Made by a program: the position numbers and the translations under genes | The notes under the pieces: model-generated | Seen by the model: only the letters and a program-made list of their open reading frames with translations | The model's database searches: none | What the model was told of the DNA's origin: nothing | Part shown: positions 39,109 through 47,077 of the stretch, piece after piece | Layout: each line of letters opens with the position of its first letter | Numbering within the stretch: the stretch's first letter is position 1 | Assembly: GCA_902495545.1 (NCBI GenBank) | Contig: CABUXM010000002.1 | Span: 8,812-72,811 of the forward strand | Reading direction: 5' to 3' | DNA length: 64,000 nucleotides | Source: an uncultured Collinsella sp. | Lineage (GTDB): Bacteria; Actinomycetota; Coriobacteriia; Coriobacteriales; Coriobacteriaceae

Positions 39109-39306
39109 TACGCGTCCTTTCTCGTACAAGAGAGGCAAGGCTCCCCTTACAAGCACTTGCCCGCGGCCCGCGTCGGCCGCAACCAACGTGTGCGGCCACC
39201 AGGGCGAGGTCGCGTAATGTATGTGTCTCGTGTCTACCCGCGTCGAGGCCCCTGCCCGTCCACGGTGACCCAAAGCCGTTTAGCTTCGGACAAATCCCAT
39301 CTTGCC

Positions 39307-39340
39307 ACGGAGGGCGCCCTCTTTCAAGGGCGCCCTCCGT
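39307..39340 (-). terminator. Hairpin after the EIIA gene
   Basis: ACGGAGGGCGCCC (39307-39319) pairs exactly with GGGCGCCCTCCGT (39328-39340), about 40 nt behind the EIIA stop. There is no U-run. Confidence 0.55.
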
Positions 39341-39380
39341 AAACGTGTTTGAATTGTAGGCTAAAGGCCAAGCGGAGCGA

Positions 39381-39878
39381 CTAGCGCTCGCGAGCGACGA
39401 TGAGCTGGCCCATCTCCTCGACATGCTCGCCAACGGAGCCTTTGATGCTCGAGAACTCAACGGAGTTGCACACCAAAATGGGAACCGTCACATCGTAGCC
39501 CTCGGCAGCAATTGCCTCGCGATCGAACTCGATGAGCACATCGCCCTTATGGACGATGTCACCCACTTGCGCATGTACGGTAAAGTGCTTGCCCTCGAGC
39601 TGAACAGTGTCCAAACCAACGTGGATGAGCACGTCCAAGCCATCGACCGTGTTGAGCGCAACGGCGTGTCCCGTGGGAAAAATGGCCTCGACCTTGGCGT
39701 CTGCCGGCGCAATCACACGCGTGCCCGTAGGCTGAATGGCAACGCCCTGGCCCAAAAGGCCAGTGGCAAACGTCTGATCGTTTACCTCGGAGAGCGGAAT
39801 GACGTCGCCCGAGATGGGAGCATCCAGCGTAAGGACTCGACCACGCATACCAAAAGACCTTAGGACTTTAGTGAACAT
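39381..39878 (-). CDS. PTS glucose-type EIIA component, stand-alone
   Basis: The 165-residue cytosolic phosphocarrier has ISGDVIPLSEVNDQTFATGL, TGHAVALNTVDGLDVLIHVG (the active-site His is the one in IHVGLDTVQLEG) and GDVLIEFD. Glucose-family EIIA passes phosphate from HPr to EIIB. There is no EIIBC gene next to it; the only permease in the window lacking an EIIA is the alpha-glucoside EIICB at 10949-12541, so this is a plausible shared partner. The start at MFTKVLRSFG follows GAGGGGG. Confidence 0.92.
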   Translation of the reverse strand: MFTKVLRSFGMRGRVLTLDAPISGDVIPLSEVNDQTFATGLLGQGVAIQPTGTRVIAPADAKVEAIFPTGHAVALNTVDGLDVLIHVGLDTVQLEGKHFTVHAQVGDIVHKGDVLIEFDREAIAAEGYDVTVPILVCNSVEFSSIKGSVGEHVEEMGQLIVARER

Positions 39879-39949
39879 GCTCCCCCTCGGACATACCAAA
39901 CAATCAAAATAACCGTATCAGTTTACCACTTGGCATCCGTTTTTGGCCA

Positions 39950-41287
39950 TTAGGGAAGTTCGCGCTTGACAACCTCGACGATATCGTCAACAACGCGCTG
40001 GGTCAGCTCGTGCGTCTCCGCCTCGGCCATAACGCGAACCAGAGGCTCAGTACCGCTCGGGCGCACCAAGATGCGGCCGCGACCGTTGAGCTCCTTCTCG
40101 GCGGCAGCGACGGCGTCCCAAATGGGCTGGCAATCGTCCAGGCCGGCCTTGTTGTCCGAATGCACGTTGACGAGCACCTGCGGGTATTTCTTCATGATGC
40201 CGGCAAGATCGGTAAGGGTGCGGCCAGTGCGCTTGAGCACGGCCAGAAGCTGCAGAGCCGTCACCAGACCGTCGCCGGTGGTGTTGTGCTCCAGGAAGAT
40301 GATATGGCCGGACTGCTCGCCACCGATGACGGCACCGTCCTCGAGCATACGCTCAAGAACATAGCGGTCGCCCACGGCAGTCTGCACCATCTCAAAGCCC
40401 TGCTCCTTCATGGCGATGGAGAAGCCCAGGTTGCACATAACGGTCGAGACGATCTCGGAGTTGGCGAGCTTGCCGCGAGCGGCCAGGTCGGAGCCGCAGA
40501 TGGCCAGGATGTAGTCGCCATCGATCTCGTTGCCCTCGCTGTCCACGAACAGAACGCGATCGGCGTCGCCATCGTGGGCCAGACCGATATCGGCGTGGGT
40601 GCGCAGCACGAGCTCGCGCAGAGGCTCAAGATGAGTGGAGCCGCACTCGACGTTAATGTCGGTGCCGCAGTAATCCGTGTTGATGGCGTGGACCGTGGCA
40701 CCCAGGCGCTGGAGCGCGGCAGGCGTGGTCTGGCACGAAGCGCCGTGGCCGCAGTCGACGGCAACAACCAGGCCATCGAGCTTAAGGCCGTCGAGCGTGC
40801 TGATGGCATGATCGACATAGGCCTTGCGGGCGTCCTTCATCTTGATGATGTGACCCACACCGGCGCCGGTCGGCAGCGTATCGGCAGCCATGGCCTCCTC
40901 GGACATGACCCAGGCGCTGATCTCTTCCTCGACAGCATCGGGAAGCTTCATGCCCTTGCGGCTAAAGAACTTGATGCCGTTAAACTCCGGCGGATTGTGC
41001 GAAGCGGAGATGACGATGCCGCCGTCGAGCTCATTTTGGACGGTGAGCAGCGCCACGGCCGGCGTAGGGATAACGCCGCAGCAATGCGGGCGGCCGCCCT
41101 CGGCCATAATGCCAGCGGTCAGAGCACTCTCGAGCATGGTGCCCGAAAGACGCGTATCGCGACCGATGCAGATGTCCGGGCCAAGAAACTTGGTCGCCGC
41201 GCGGCCCAGGCGAAATGCGAGGTCGCACGAGAGGTCGGCGTTGGCGACGCCACGGACGCCATCGGTACCGAAGATGTTCTGGGGCAT
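39950..41287 (-). CDS. glmM: Phosphoglucosamine mutase
   Basis: GlmM makes glucosamine 1-phosphate for peptidoglycan precursors. The 445-residue protein has FGTDGVRGVAN at the start, the phosphoserine loop VISASHNPPEFNGIKFF, the Mg loop LAHDGDADRVLFVD, the sugar loop GGEQSGHI and the phosphate loop RPSGTEPLVRVM. AAGGAG precedes the ATG at 41285-41287. It follows rpsI on the same strand, beyond a terminator. Confidence 0.96.
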   Translation of the reverse strand: MPQNIFGTDGVRGVANADLSCDLAFRLGRAATKFLGPDICIGRDTRLSGTMLESALTAGIMAEGGRPHCCGVIPTPAVALLTVQNELDGGIVISASHNPPEFNGIKFFSRKGMKLPDAVEEEISAWVMSEEAMAADTLPTGAGVGHIIKMKDARKAYVDHAISTLDGLKLDGLVVAVDCGHGASCQTTPAALQRLGATVHAINTDYCGTDINVECGSTHLEPLRELVLRTHADIGLAHDGDADRVLFVDSEGNEIDGDYILAICGSDLAARGKLANSEIVSTVMCNLGFSIAMKEQGFEMVQTAVGDRYVLERMLEDGAVIGGEQSGHIIFLEHNTTGDGLVTALQLLAVLKRTGRTLTDLAGIMKKYPQVLVNVHSDNKAGLDDCQPIWDAVAAAEKELNGRGRILVRPSGTEPLVRVMAEAETHELTQRVVDDIVEVVKRELP

Positions 41288-41336
41288 AGGATCGCTCCTT
41301 CCCAAGTGGGCAAAACAAAGCCGCCCACCCTAGTCG

Positions 41337-41379
41337 AAAAGAAAAGCGGGACCCACCGAGCATTCGGTAGGCCCCGCTT
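41337..41379 (-). terminator. Terminator after rpsI
   Basis: On the minus strand AAGCGGGGCCTACCGA pairs with TCGGTGGGTCCCGCTT and is followed by TTCTTTT, about 30 nt behind rpsI. Confidence 0.85.
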
Positions 41380-41409
41380 GTACATTGTATCTCGTAAGGA
41401 GATAAAACC

Positions 41410-41805
<396 letters not shown>

Positions 41806-41807
41806 CT

Positions 41808-42251
41808 TTAAGCCTCCAGCTCAATCTTCGTGGGGTTCTGGGCAGCGTGCGGATGCTCGGCACCAGCGTAGACCTTAAGCTTGGTCATCTGGGCACGGCC
41901 GAGGGTGGTCTTGGGCAGCATGCCGCGAACGGCGCGCTCGATGACCTTCTCCGGGTGCTTCTCCATAGCCTGGCGGAAGCTCTCAGCCTTGAGGCCGCCG
42001 TTGTAGCCGCTGTGGCGATAATAGGTCTTCGTGTCGGCCTTGTTACCGGTAAGCTGGACCTTATCGGCGTTGATGACGACAACGAAGTCGCCGCAGTCGC
42101 TGTTGGGCGTGAACTGGGGCTTGTTCTTACCGCGCAGGATCATTGCGATCTGGGTGGCAAGACGGCCCAGGACAGCACCATCGGCGTCGACGAGAACCCA
42201 GTTGCGCTGGACCTCGCCCTGCTTGGCGTAGTGAGTCGATTTCGAAATCAC
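41808..42251 (-). CDS. rplM: 50S ribosomal protein L13
   Basis: The 147-residue protein has [38 protein letters not shown], the motif [12 protein letters not shown], and [14 protein letters not shown]. The start is GTG at 42249-42251, with GGAGGAG 6 nt upstream. It is the first gene of the L13-S9 operon. I did not recognise a known L13 leader structure in the 157-bp upstream region. Confidence 0.97.
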   Translation of the reverse strand: MISKSTHYAKQGEVQRNWVLVDADGAVLGRLATQIAMILRGKNKPQFTPNSDCGDFVVVINADKVQLTGNKADTKTYYRHSGYNGGLKAESFRQAMEKHPEKVIERAVRGMLPKTTLGRAQMTKLKVYAGAEHPHAAQNPTKIELEA

Positions 42252-42408
42252 TTAGACTCCTCCATGTACAGTACGTGTTGTTACAGAGATTCACGGGGCT
42301 CTGCAAGTAACCCGTCCATATTACCCCGCTCGCCGTCCGAGTCAACAGGTATTTTGGCTCCGACCAGAGTTTCTGCACATGTCATCCATGGGTCATGACG
42401 TCGCGACA

Positions 42409-43287
42409 CTAGCGCTCGACAAATGCCTCGATATCACTCAGTAGGCGCTTTGCCTCCTGGCGGCCCTGAATATACAGGTCGAGGAGCTTTGCCGGATCGT
42501 GCTCAACGTGACCGACCTCGACCGGCTTTTGTGGCGCAACGACCAGCGCGCGGCCCTCGCGCTCATACTTCCACAGATGCATGCGCTGGATGTTATAGTG
42601 GTCGTGGCGCGTCTCGATAGCCTCGAGCAGATAGGGGTAGTCGGCATAGCGAGCGCGTGCGGCTGGCATAAACTCGTAGGGCTTTTTCTCGTACGAGCGG
42701 TCCTGCGTGACAATGACAACCGCGCGATCGAAGCCCGCCTCCTCCAGCACGTGCTCGATAGGGACCGAATCGGCTACGCCGCCGTCGACGTATTTGTGCC
42801 CATCGATCTCGACCGGCGGCGTCACCAGCGGCAGCGACGTCGATGCGCGCACGGCGTCGAGGTCAAGTACGGCGCTTTTGACCGGCAGGTACGTGGCAGT
42901 TCCAAAGAGCATGTCCGTCGCGACGGCGTACATCTCGATGGGGCTCGCGTCGAACGTCTCGTTGTCAAAGGGATCCAGGCGGTCCTGGACATCGTTGAAA
43001 ATAAAGTCGTAACCCACAATAGAGCCCGTGGACGCAAACGATGCGGCGCCCATGAAGCGGCTGTCGTTGCAGAAAGCCAGGTTGATGCGGTTGGCACGGC
43101 CGATCTGGTGCGACTTGTAGTTCACGCCGTTGAGGGCACCGGCCGATACACCGTAGACAGCCGGAATCTCGACGCCAGCCTCCATGAGAACGTCGAGCAC
43201 GCCCGCGGTAAACTGCCCGCGGAAGCTGCCGCCCTCCAAAACGAGCGCGACCTTGCCGGCGTTCTTTGCCTTATCTTCTGCAGTCAT
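42409..43287 (-). CDS. Patatin-like phospholipase family protein
   Basis: The 292-residue protein has the oxyanion loop LVLEGGSFRGQFTAGVLDVL, the nucleophile elbow YGVSAGALNGVNY (Ser of GxSxG) and the catalytic Asp in YVDGGVADSVPIEH. It likely hydrolyses acyl esters; there is no signal peptide, so it is probably cytosolic or membrane-associated. GGAGG precedes the ATG. It is monocistronic, with tandem repeats upstream. Confidence 0.9.
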   Translation of the reverse strand: MTAEDKAKNAGKVALVLEGGSFRGQFTAGVLDVLMEAGVEIPAVYGVSAGALNGVNYKSHQIGRANRINLAFCNDSRFMGAASFASTGSIVGYDFIFNDVQDRLDPFDNETFDASPIEMYAVATDMLFGTATYLPVKSAVLDLDAVRASTSLPLVTPPVEIDGHKYVDGGVADSVPIEHVLEEAGFDRAVVIVTQDRSYEKKPYEFMPAARARYADYPYLLEAIETRHDHYNIQRMHLWKYEREGRALVVAPQKPVEVGHVEHDPAKLLDLYIQGRQEAKRLLSDIEAFVER

Positions 43288-43374
43288 ATTGACCTCCTGC
43301 GATTGCGTTTTGGCTTTCTTCTACCCAGTTTTGGAATGGAGGGCGCATAGGTTTTGGAGTTGAGAATATGGAGC

Positions 43375-43515
43375 GGAAAGCGTGTCCCAGTTTGAGGCGG
43401 GATTCCGGGATGAACTTTCCGCTTGGACCGCCGTTGGGAAAGCGTGTCCCGTTCTGAGCGAGGATTCCGGGATGGATTATCCGCCTGGGCCGCCGTTAGG
43501 AAAGCGCGTCCCACC
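43375..43515. repeat. 62-bp tandem repeat (two copies plus a partial third)
   Basis: Units start GGAAAGCGTGTCCC at 43375, 43437 and 43499 (the last as GGAAAGCGCGTCCC, then diverging), a period of exactly 62 bp. Each unit contains GATTCCGGGATG and CCGCCGTT. In the first unit AGCGGAAAG and CTTTCCGCT form inverted arms around TCCC/GGGA. Confidence 0.7.
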
Positions 43516-43528
43516 CTACGTTGCCGTA

Positions 43529-43575
43529 GCGTTTGCTTAACGCCCGCGCCCTGCACAGAGTTCGATTCTCCGCGG
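43529..43575 (+). repeat. tmRNA-tail repeat, copy B
   Basis: This 47-bp copy has GCGTTTGCTTAACGCCCGCG followed by CCCTGCACAGAGTTCGATTC and TCCGCGG. It is identical to the copy at 43738-43784 except for one base. The 17-bp GAGTTCGATTCTCCGCG end matches the tmRNA T-arm but lies on the opposite strand to the tmRNA. Confidence 0.65.
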
Positions 43576-43737
43576 GTTTGGGGTTCCGTTGATGCGGCGC
43601 ATGGCCGGCTGAGATTCGATAACATCGCATCCATATTGGGCTGATAGTTTGCGCGGAGAATCCGCGTATTTGCTTCGCAAATCCGCGCCGGCTTCGGCCG
43701 GCTGCCGCCGCCCTCGCCCGCGGGCTACAAACGCTTC

Positions 43738-43784
43738 GCGTTTGCTTAACGCCCGCGCCCTGCATAGAGTTCGATTCTCCGCGG
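43738..43784 (+). repeat. tmRNA-tail repeat, copy A
   Basis: Same 47-bp unit as 43529-43575 with one mismatch. It lies just beyond the tmRNA terminator, so going outward from the tmRNA the order is terminator, reversed T-arm, CAGGGCGCGG, AAACGC palindrome, as at tRNA-Glu. The 160 bp between copies is GC-rich with several small palindromes. Confidence 0.65.
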
Positions 43785-43798
43785 TATCCATATGTAAT

Positions 43799-43832
43799 AA
43801 AAAGGCAGGTAGAGACACTTCTCTACCTGCCT
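43799..43832 (-). terminator. Terminator after tmRNA
   Basis: On the minus strand AGGCAGGTAGAG pairs exactly with CTCTACCTGCCT around 6 nt and is followed by TTTTTA, 9 nt behind the tmRNA CCA. Confidence 0.92.
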
Positions 43833-43840
43833 GTTACGTA

Positions 43841-44204
43841 TGGTGGAGGCGCGGAGAATCGAACTCCGGTCCACGAAAGCCCCCTGATTGGCATCTCCAA
43901 GCTCAGTCGCTGGTTTTTTCTCGGACGCTTTGCGCGCAGCGACACGCTCGCGGCGTCCTAACCGGTTCGGTCTTAGCCTGCGCCATACCGATTACGTGCG
44001 CAGGAGCATTCCCCTAAAATGACGTCGCGCCGGTGTCGGGGAAATCACCGGGTTGACGTGCCGCTATAAACTAAGCAGCGAGAGCCATAGGCTCAAAAGA
44101 AGAGTTGTTGTCAATTCAATTTGACGGTACCCCTGTTTAACGAGGCGAGGAGACCTCGGCTTGCTTCCTCTCTCAGAGCTATCGTGTCGAAACCAGTCGC
44201 CCCC
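43841..44204 (-). ncRNA. ssrA: tmRNA (transfer-messenger RNA)
   Basis: The 5' end GGGGGCGACTGGTTTCGACA is diagnostic. It pairs with the 3' acceptor strand CGCCTCC (one G-U pair). The T-arm is GGAGTTCGATTCTCC, with CCA encoded. The internal tag frame ends GCT CTC GCT GCT TAG (ALAA-stop) at about 44070-44085 and reads back as DNNSSFEPMALAA; the resume codon cannot be fixed by eye. Length 364 nt. It rescues stalled ribosomes with SmpB (not in the window). Confidence 0.95.
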
Positions 44205-44443
44205 GAATGTCGGGAAAGTCTGGATGGCATTGGGCCTGCAAACACCCGATAACCGTCGACTTTTCAAGGAACATACGGGGCGAGCCCCGCTTGTGGAGTG
44301 TAATCTTACCACGTTCTGAAAGCGGACAGCTGTTCTATGCACGAGCTGTGAAGACCCCAATGTGCGCCGCACTTCGCACTTTTGTTACCGATCGCGTCAC
44401 GTATATTTTCGCCAAGCAAAATTGACCCGTCGAAAGAATCGTT

Positions 44444-44881
44444 ATGGATACCAAGCAGCAACTCGTCAATGCCCTCGCAGGCCTGGGCTCAACCATTACC
44501 GAAGCTATGGATGTCATCGAGGGCTTTGTCCCCTGCGGACATCCCGCCCTCGTGGTCACGGGTGCCCTCAACGCGCTCACCGACGGCGCCGATGAGGCCA
44601 CACTCGCCGAGCACGTTGAAACCGTCCGCGGCTTCATCGACCACGTAAGCGAAAACCGCGGCGTCACCGCACATCACGACATCGAGCTTGGTGAGCTCAC
44701 GGGTGCAAAGGCCGAACTCTTTGCCGAAATCAGCGCTATAGCCAACCTCACCAAAACCGCTGGCGTCAAGAACACCCAGGTCAACGAATGGCTCTACCGC
44801 AGCCTCGCTGCCCTCAATAAATCCGATGCCACAGCAGTAGACAAACTCGCCGAAGCCGCCGCCATAAAAACGCAGCTTTAA
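44444..44881 (+). CDS. Hypothetical protein
   Basis: The 145-residue helical, acidic, soluble protein begins MDTKQQLVNALAGLGSTI. It has one early Cys (VPCGHPALVVTGALNALTD) and two helical halves. No domain is recognised. The ribosome site is weak (GAAAG). It starts 240 bp from the tmRNA 5' end and is divergent from it. Codon use is like the neighbours, so it is likely a real conserved gene. Confidence 0.6.
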   Translation: MDTKQQLVNALAGLGSTITEAMDVIEGFVPCGHPALVVTGALNALTDGADEATLAEHVETVRGFIDHVSENRGVTAHHDIELGELTGAKAELFAEISAIANLTKTAGVKNTQVNEWLYRSLAALNKSDATAVDKLAEAAAIKTQL

Positions 44882-45000
44882 GACTTAGTTCTCATTTCGA
44901 GCCATAATTGAAGAGCAAGCCAGATACAGCACACAGTCACATGAGAGATTTGAGAGATCCAGCTTGCTCTTCGACTAAAAATGATATCTGTCCAGGCTAA

Positions 45001-45099
45001 TTAACGCTTTGCTTTTCGCACAATCCAACGTACCAGCCTAAATCCGAGCACGATAAGCGCAATTAGTATCGCAAGTAAGACGATTTCGGGACCGCGCAC
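45001..45099 (-). CDS. Small single-pass membrane peptide (32 aa)
   Basis: Starting with GTG at 45097-45099, 12 nt behind the stop of the secreted protein gene, the frame reads (M)RGPEIVLLAILIALIVL then GFRLVRWIVRKAKR-stop. It is one hydrophobic helix followed by a basic tail, a typical small membrane protein. GGGCGGTGG upstream is a modest ribosome site. It is too short to be certain. Its position suggests translation with the upstream gene. Confidence 0.4.
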   Translation of the reverse strand: MRGPEIVLLAILIALIVLGFRLVRWIVRKAKR

Positions 45100-45111
45100 A
45101 AAACCACCGCC

Positions 45112-45627
45112 CTAGTATGCATAGGTGTGCAGAGTCGTTCCCTGCATTTCCGCGCCCAAGAACACATTTCCAGTATACAAGCCTGGTATAGACACATTCA
45201 CGCGCTGTAGCGCTCGTGTACTATTCCAGGTAAAGGAATCAGATGCCGTTCCCAGGGGAACAGAATAATTCGAACCCCAAGCACTCGTTATCTTATGATT
45301 GCCGATTTTAATGTAGAACTCCTGAAATATCACCGAGTTATAGTAAACCCTCCATGTGCCAGAGGCGTTTTGATAATAAGAATCCCACGCGTTACACGGC
45401 TCAATAGTCGGAATATATTCAATTCCAATTTTGCCTTCAGTTCCATCCGGCAAAATAACGGTATATTCCTGACTCGCACGATCTTTCAGTTGAAATGAAA
45501 CACTCACTGGATATTCGCTATTGTCATTAGTCAGGAAATCATCCGCAAACCCTATTGAGGGCGTAAACAGCGATAGGGCAGCCACTAACAGTAGTAATGC
45601 AACAGGTAAAGATAGGCGCTTGTTCAT
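45112..45627 (-). CDS. Secreted protein with signal peptide (DUF5626-like)
   Basis: The 171-residue protein starts MNKRLSLPVALLLLVAALSL and has a probable signal peptidase I site after SIGFA (about residue 28). The mature part is beta-rich with YTVILPDGTEGKIGIEY, GTWRVYYNSVIFQEFYIKI and NHKITSAW, which recalls DUF5626 secreted proteins; I hold that loosely. GC content is lower than the surroundings. A 32-aa membrane peptide frame follows directly. Confidence 0.65.
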   Translation of the reverse strand: MNKRLSLPVALLLLVAALSLFTPSIGFADDFLTNDNSEYPVSVSFQLKDRASQEYTVILPDGTEGKIGIEYIPTIEPCNAWDSYYQNASGTWRVYYNSVIFQEFYIKIGNHKITSAWGSNYSVPLGTASDSFTWNSTRALQRVNVSIPGLYTGNVFLGAEMQGTTLHTYAY

Positions 45628-46068
45628 AATGCTCGCTCCTAAAATAAATTCAGCTCCATCAACTAAGCATATCTAAGACGCTTATTGCCAAATATGGTTC
45701 CGAATCTTGATAGCATCATGAACCCCCACATTTTTCTTTTAGGGTATCGCTTTATGTACCCGTACGCAAGCACTTTAACTTTGTTATTTGGGAGCCAGCC
45801 GGCGAAAGGACAGAAGTAAACTGTCTCTGGAAATTGCCGAGATAAACGCTTTGGTTAGAAGCACTTGGCCCCATCAATCCATCGAAGGCTCTCACAACAA
45901 AGCACATCTCCGAAACAGACTTCCGGCCATTTGACCCAAAATCTCGAGTCGACAGGACTGGGAAGGCATCTAGAGGGGGCGGCGTATTTAAAGAATAAGG
46001 CGGTCCATAGCAAAACAGCGTGCACCCCTTGGGTGTCGGAGCTCCAGGGGCGCACATATAGATTTACG
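45628..46068. other. 441-bp region without a supported gene
   Basis: The sequence is lower in GC near 45650-45800. A 101-codon minus-strand frame at 45752-46057 has no ribosome site, no recognisable motif and unusual composition, so I do not call it. The region may be a decayed gene plus the promoter of the secreted protein gene. Confidence 0.4.
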
Positions 46069-46584
46069 TTAGCGGGACAACCGCCCACCACGTTCGGCCA
46101 AAGCAAGAATCGGCATCATCTGGCGCGGGGTCTTTGCTGCAAGATCGGCATGTTCGAGCAGTTTGCGATCGTTGGTCACCAAGTAATCGACCTGCGCGCG
46201 CTTACACGCGGCGAGCACCAAGTTGTCCTCGTAATCGCGATGGAGCGCTAAGTATTTGTCGGCCAGCCAAAGGTCCGACGCATCTGCACCCACGGCCGTG
46301 GCGTTTTCGGTCATGTTCCGAACAAACGCCAACGCCGCATCGCCAATTGCACGGGCAGATGCCTCGTCGAGCGCTCCCCCACTGGCAAGAACGTTACGCT
46401 TGAGTTCGTGTTGGACAACGTACAGAACGTCCTTGGCGATATGCACCGGAAAGAACAGCAATGCCCCCGTCTCCGTCGCCTGTCCAATAAACGCACGCGC
46501 GGCAAGCGACTCGGCATGGTCGACGCAAAACGAATCAACCCATACGTTGGCATCCACCATTATTTTGAGGAGAGCCCCGCTCAC
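46069..46584 (-). CDS. PIN-domain ribonuclease toxin (VapC-like)
   Basis: The 171-residue protein has the PIN acidic residues in IMVDANVWVDSF, further acidic positions in the helical middle, and DYLVTNDRKLLEHADLAA near the end. It starts at a GTG overlapping the antitoxin stop as GTGA (46581-46584), so translation is coupled; an ATG 8 codons later is an alternative start. PIN toxins usually cut tRNA or rRNA. It is longer than most VapC proteins (about 130). Confidence 0.85.
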   Translation of the reverse strand: MSGALLKIMVDANVWVDSFCVDHAESLAARAFIGQATETGALLFFPVHIAKDVLYVVQHELKRNVLASGGALDEASARAIGDAALAFVRNMTENATAVGADASDLWLADKYLALHRDYEDNLVLAACKRAQVDYLVTNDRKLLEHADLAAKTPRQMMPILALAERGGRLSR

Positions 46585-46916
46585 GGGATCATCCCCTTTT
46601 GGCGATAGCGCTCATCCATGGCTTCGGAATAGATTGTGTCCCAATCGCGATCGTCGGATACGGGCGACGTAGCGATGCCCAGGTCCGCGTAAAGCTGATC
46701 CGCCGCCGCCCATGATGCGGCGAACGGAGTATCGGGCGCGACGGTCTGCCGCCGGTCGTCGACGGCCGCAAGCACTTCCTCGCACTGCCCGCCACCCTGC
46801 GCGACCTTGGCCACCACCTTTTTGATGAGCTCGGGCAGCGAGGTGCCCGAAAGCTGCAGCACCTCCTCGGCGCGGTTCTTGACCTGGCGATCTACGCGAA
46901 CGTTCACCTGCGCCAT
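46581..46916 (-). CDS. Ribbon-helix-helix antitoxin (RelB/DinJ-like)
   Basis: MAQVNVRVDRQVKNRAEEVL followed by LSGTSLPELIKKVVAKVAQ is a typical RelB/DinJ RHH DNA-binding region. The C-terminal half, which would bind the toxin, ends DERYRQKGMIP. I place the start at ATG 46916 (111 residues); a GTG at 46934 with a GGGAG site upstream is possible. It overlaps the PIN gene by 4 nt. GCTAGC repeats around its promoter are the likely autoregulatory operator. Confidence 0.82.
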   Translation of the reverse strand: MAQVNVRVDRQVKNRAEEVLQLSGTSLPELIKKVVAKVAQGGGQCEEVLAAVDDRRQTVAPDTPFAASWAAADQLYADLGIATSPVSDDRDWDTIYSEAMDERYRQKGMIP

Positions 46917-46956
46917 GCCGCTAACAGCACCCACGTTGATCCCGCTCCCTTCAATT

Positions 46957-46993
46957 GCTAGCTCCGCTAGCACCACTATATAGAGAAGCTAGC
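46957..46993. promoter_or_regulatory. GCTAGC repeats and -10 element of the toxin-antitoxin operon
   Basis: GCTAGC occurs at 46957-46962, 46966-46971 and 46988-46993. The first two form an inverted repeat. On the minus strand TATAGT, a good -10, lies between the second and third copies. Confidence 0.55.
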
Positions 46994-47007
46994 ACATGGT
47001 CAAACGC

Positions 47008-47053
47008 AAAAGGCCTGCGCCCGGACGACACCGATGCCGTCTGGGCGCAGGCC
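47008..47053 (-). terminator. Terminator after the P-type ATPase gene
   Basis: A 16-bp stem (47038-47053 with 47012-47027, one mismatch) is followed by TTTT on the minus strand, 25 nt behind the stop. Confidence 0.85.
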
Positions 47054-47077
47054 AGATAACGTGGGCGAACACGTCTG

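Noticed and set aside
43375..43515. CRISPR-like array
   Set aside because: The 62-bp units are repeated end to end without distinct spacers, and there are no cas genes.
45752..46057. A 101-codon minus-strand frame
   Set aside because: No ribosome site, no recognisable motif, and composition unlike nearby genes; kept only as part of an unexplained region.
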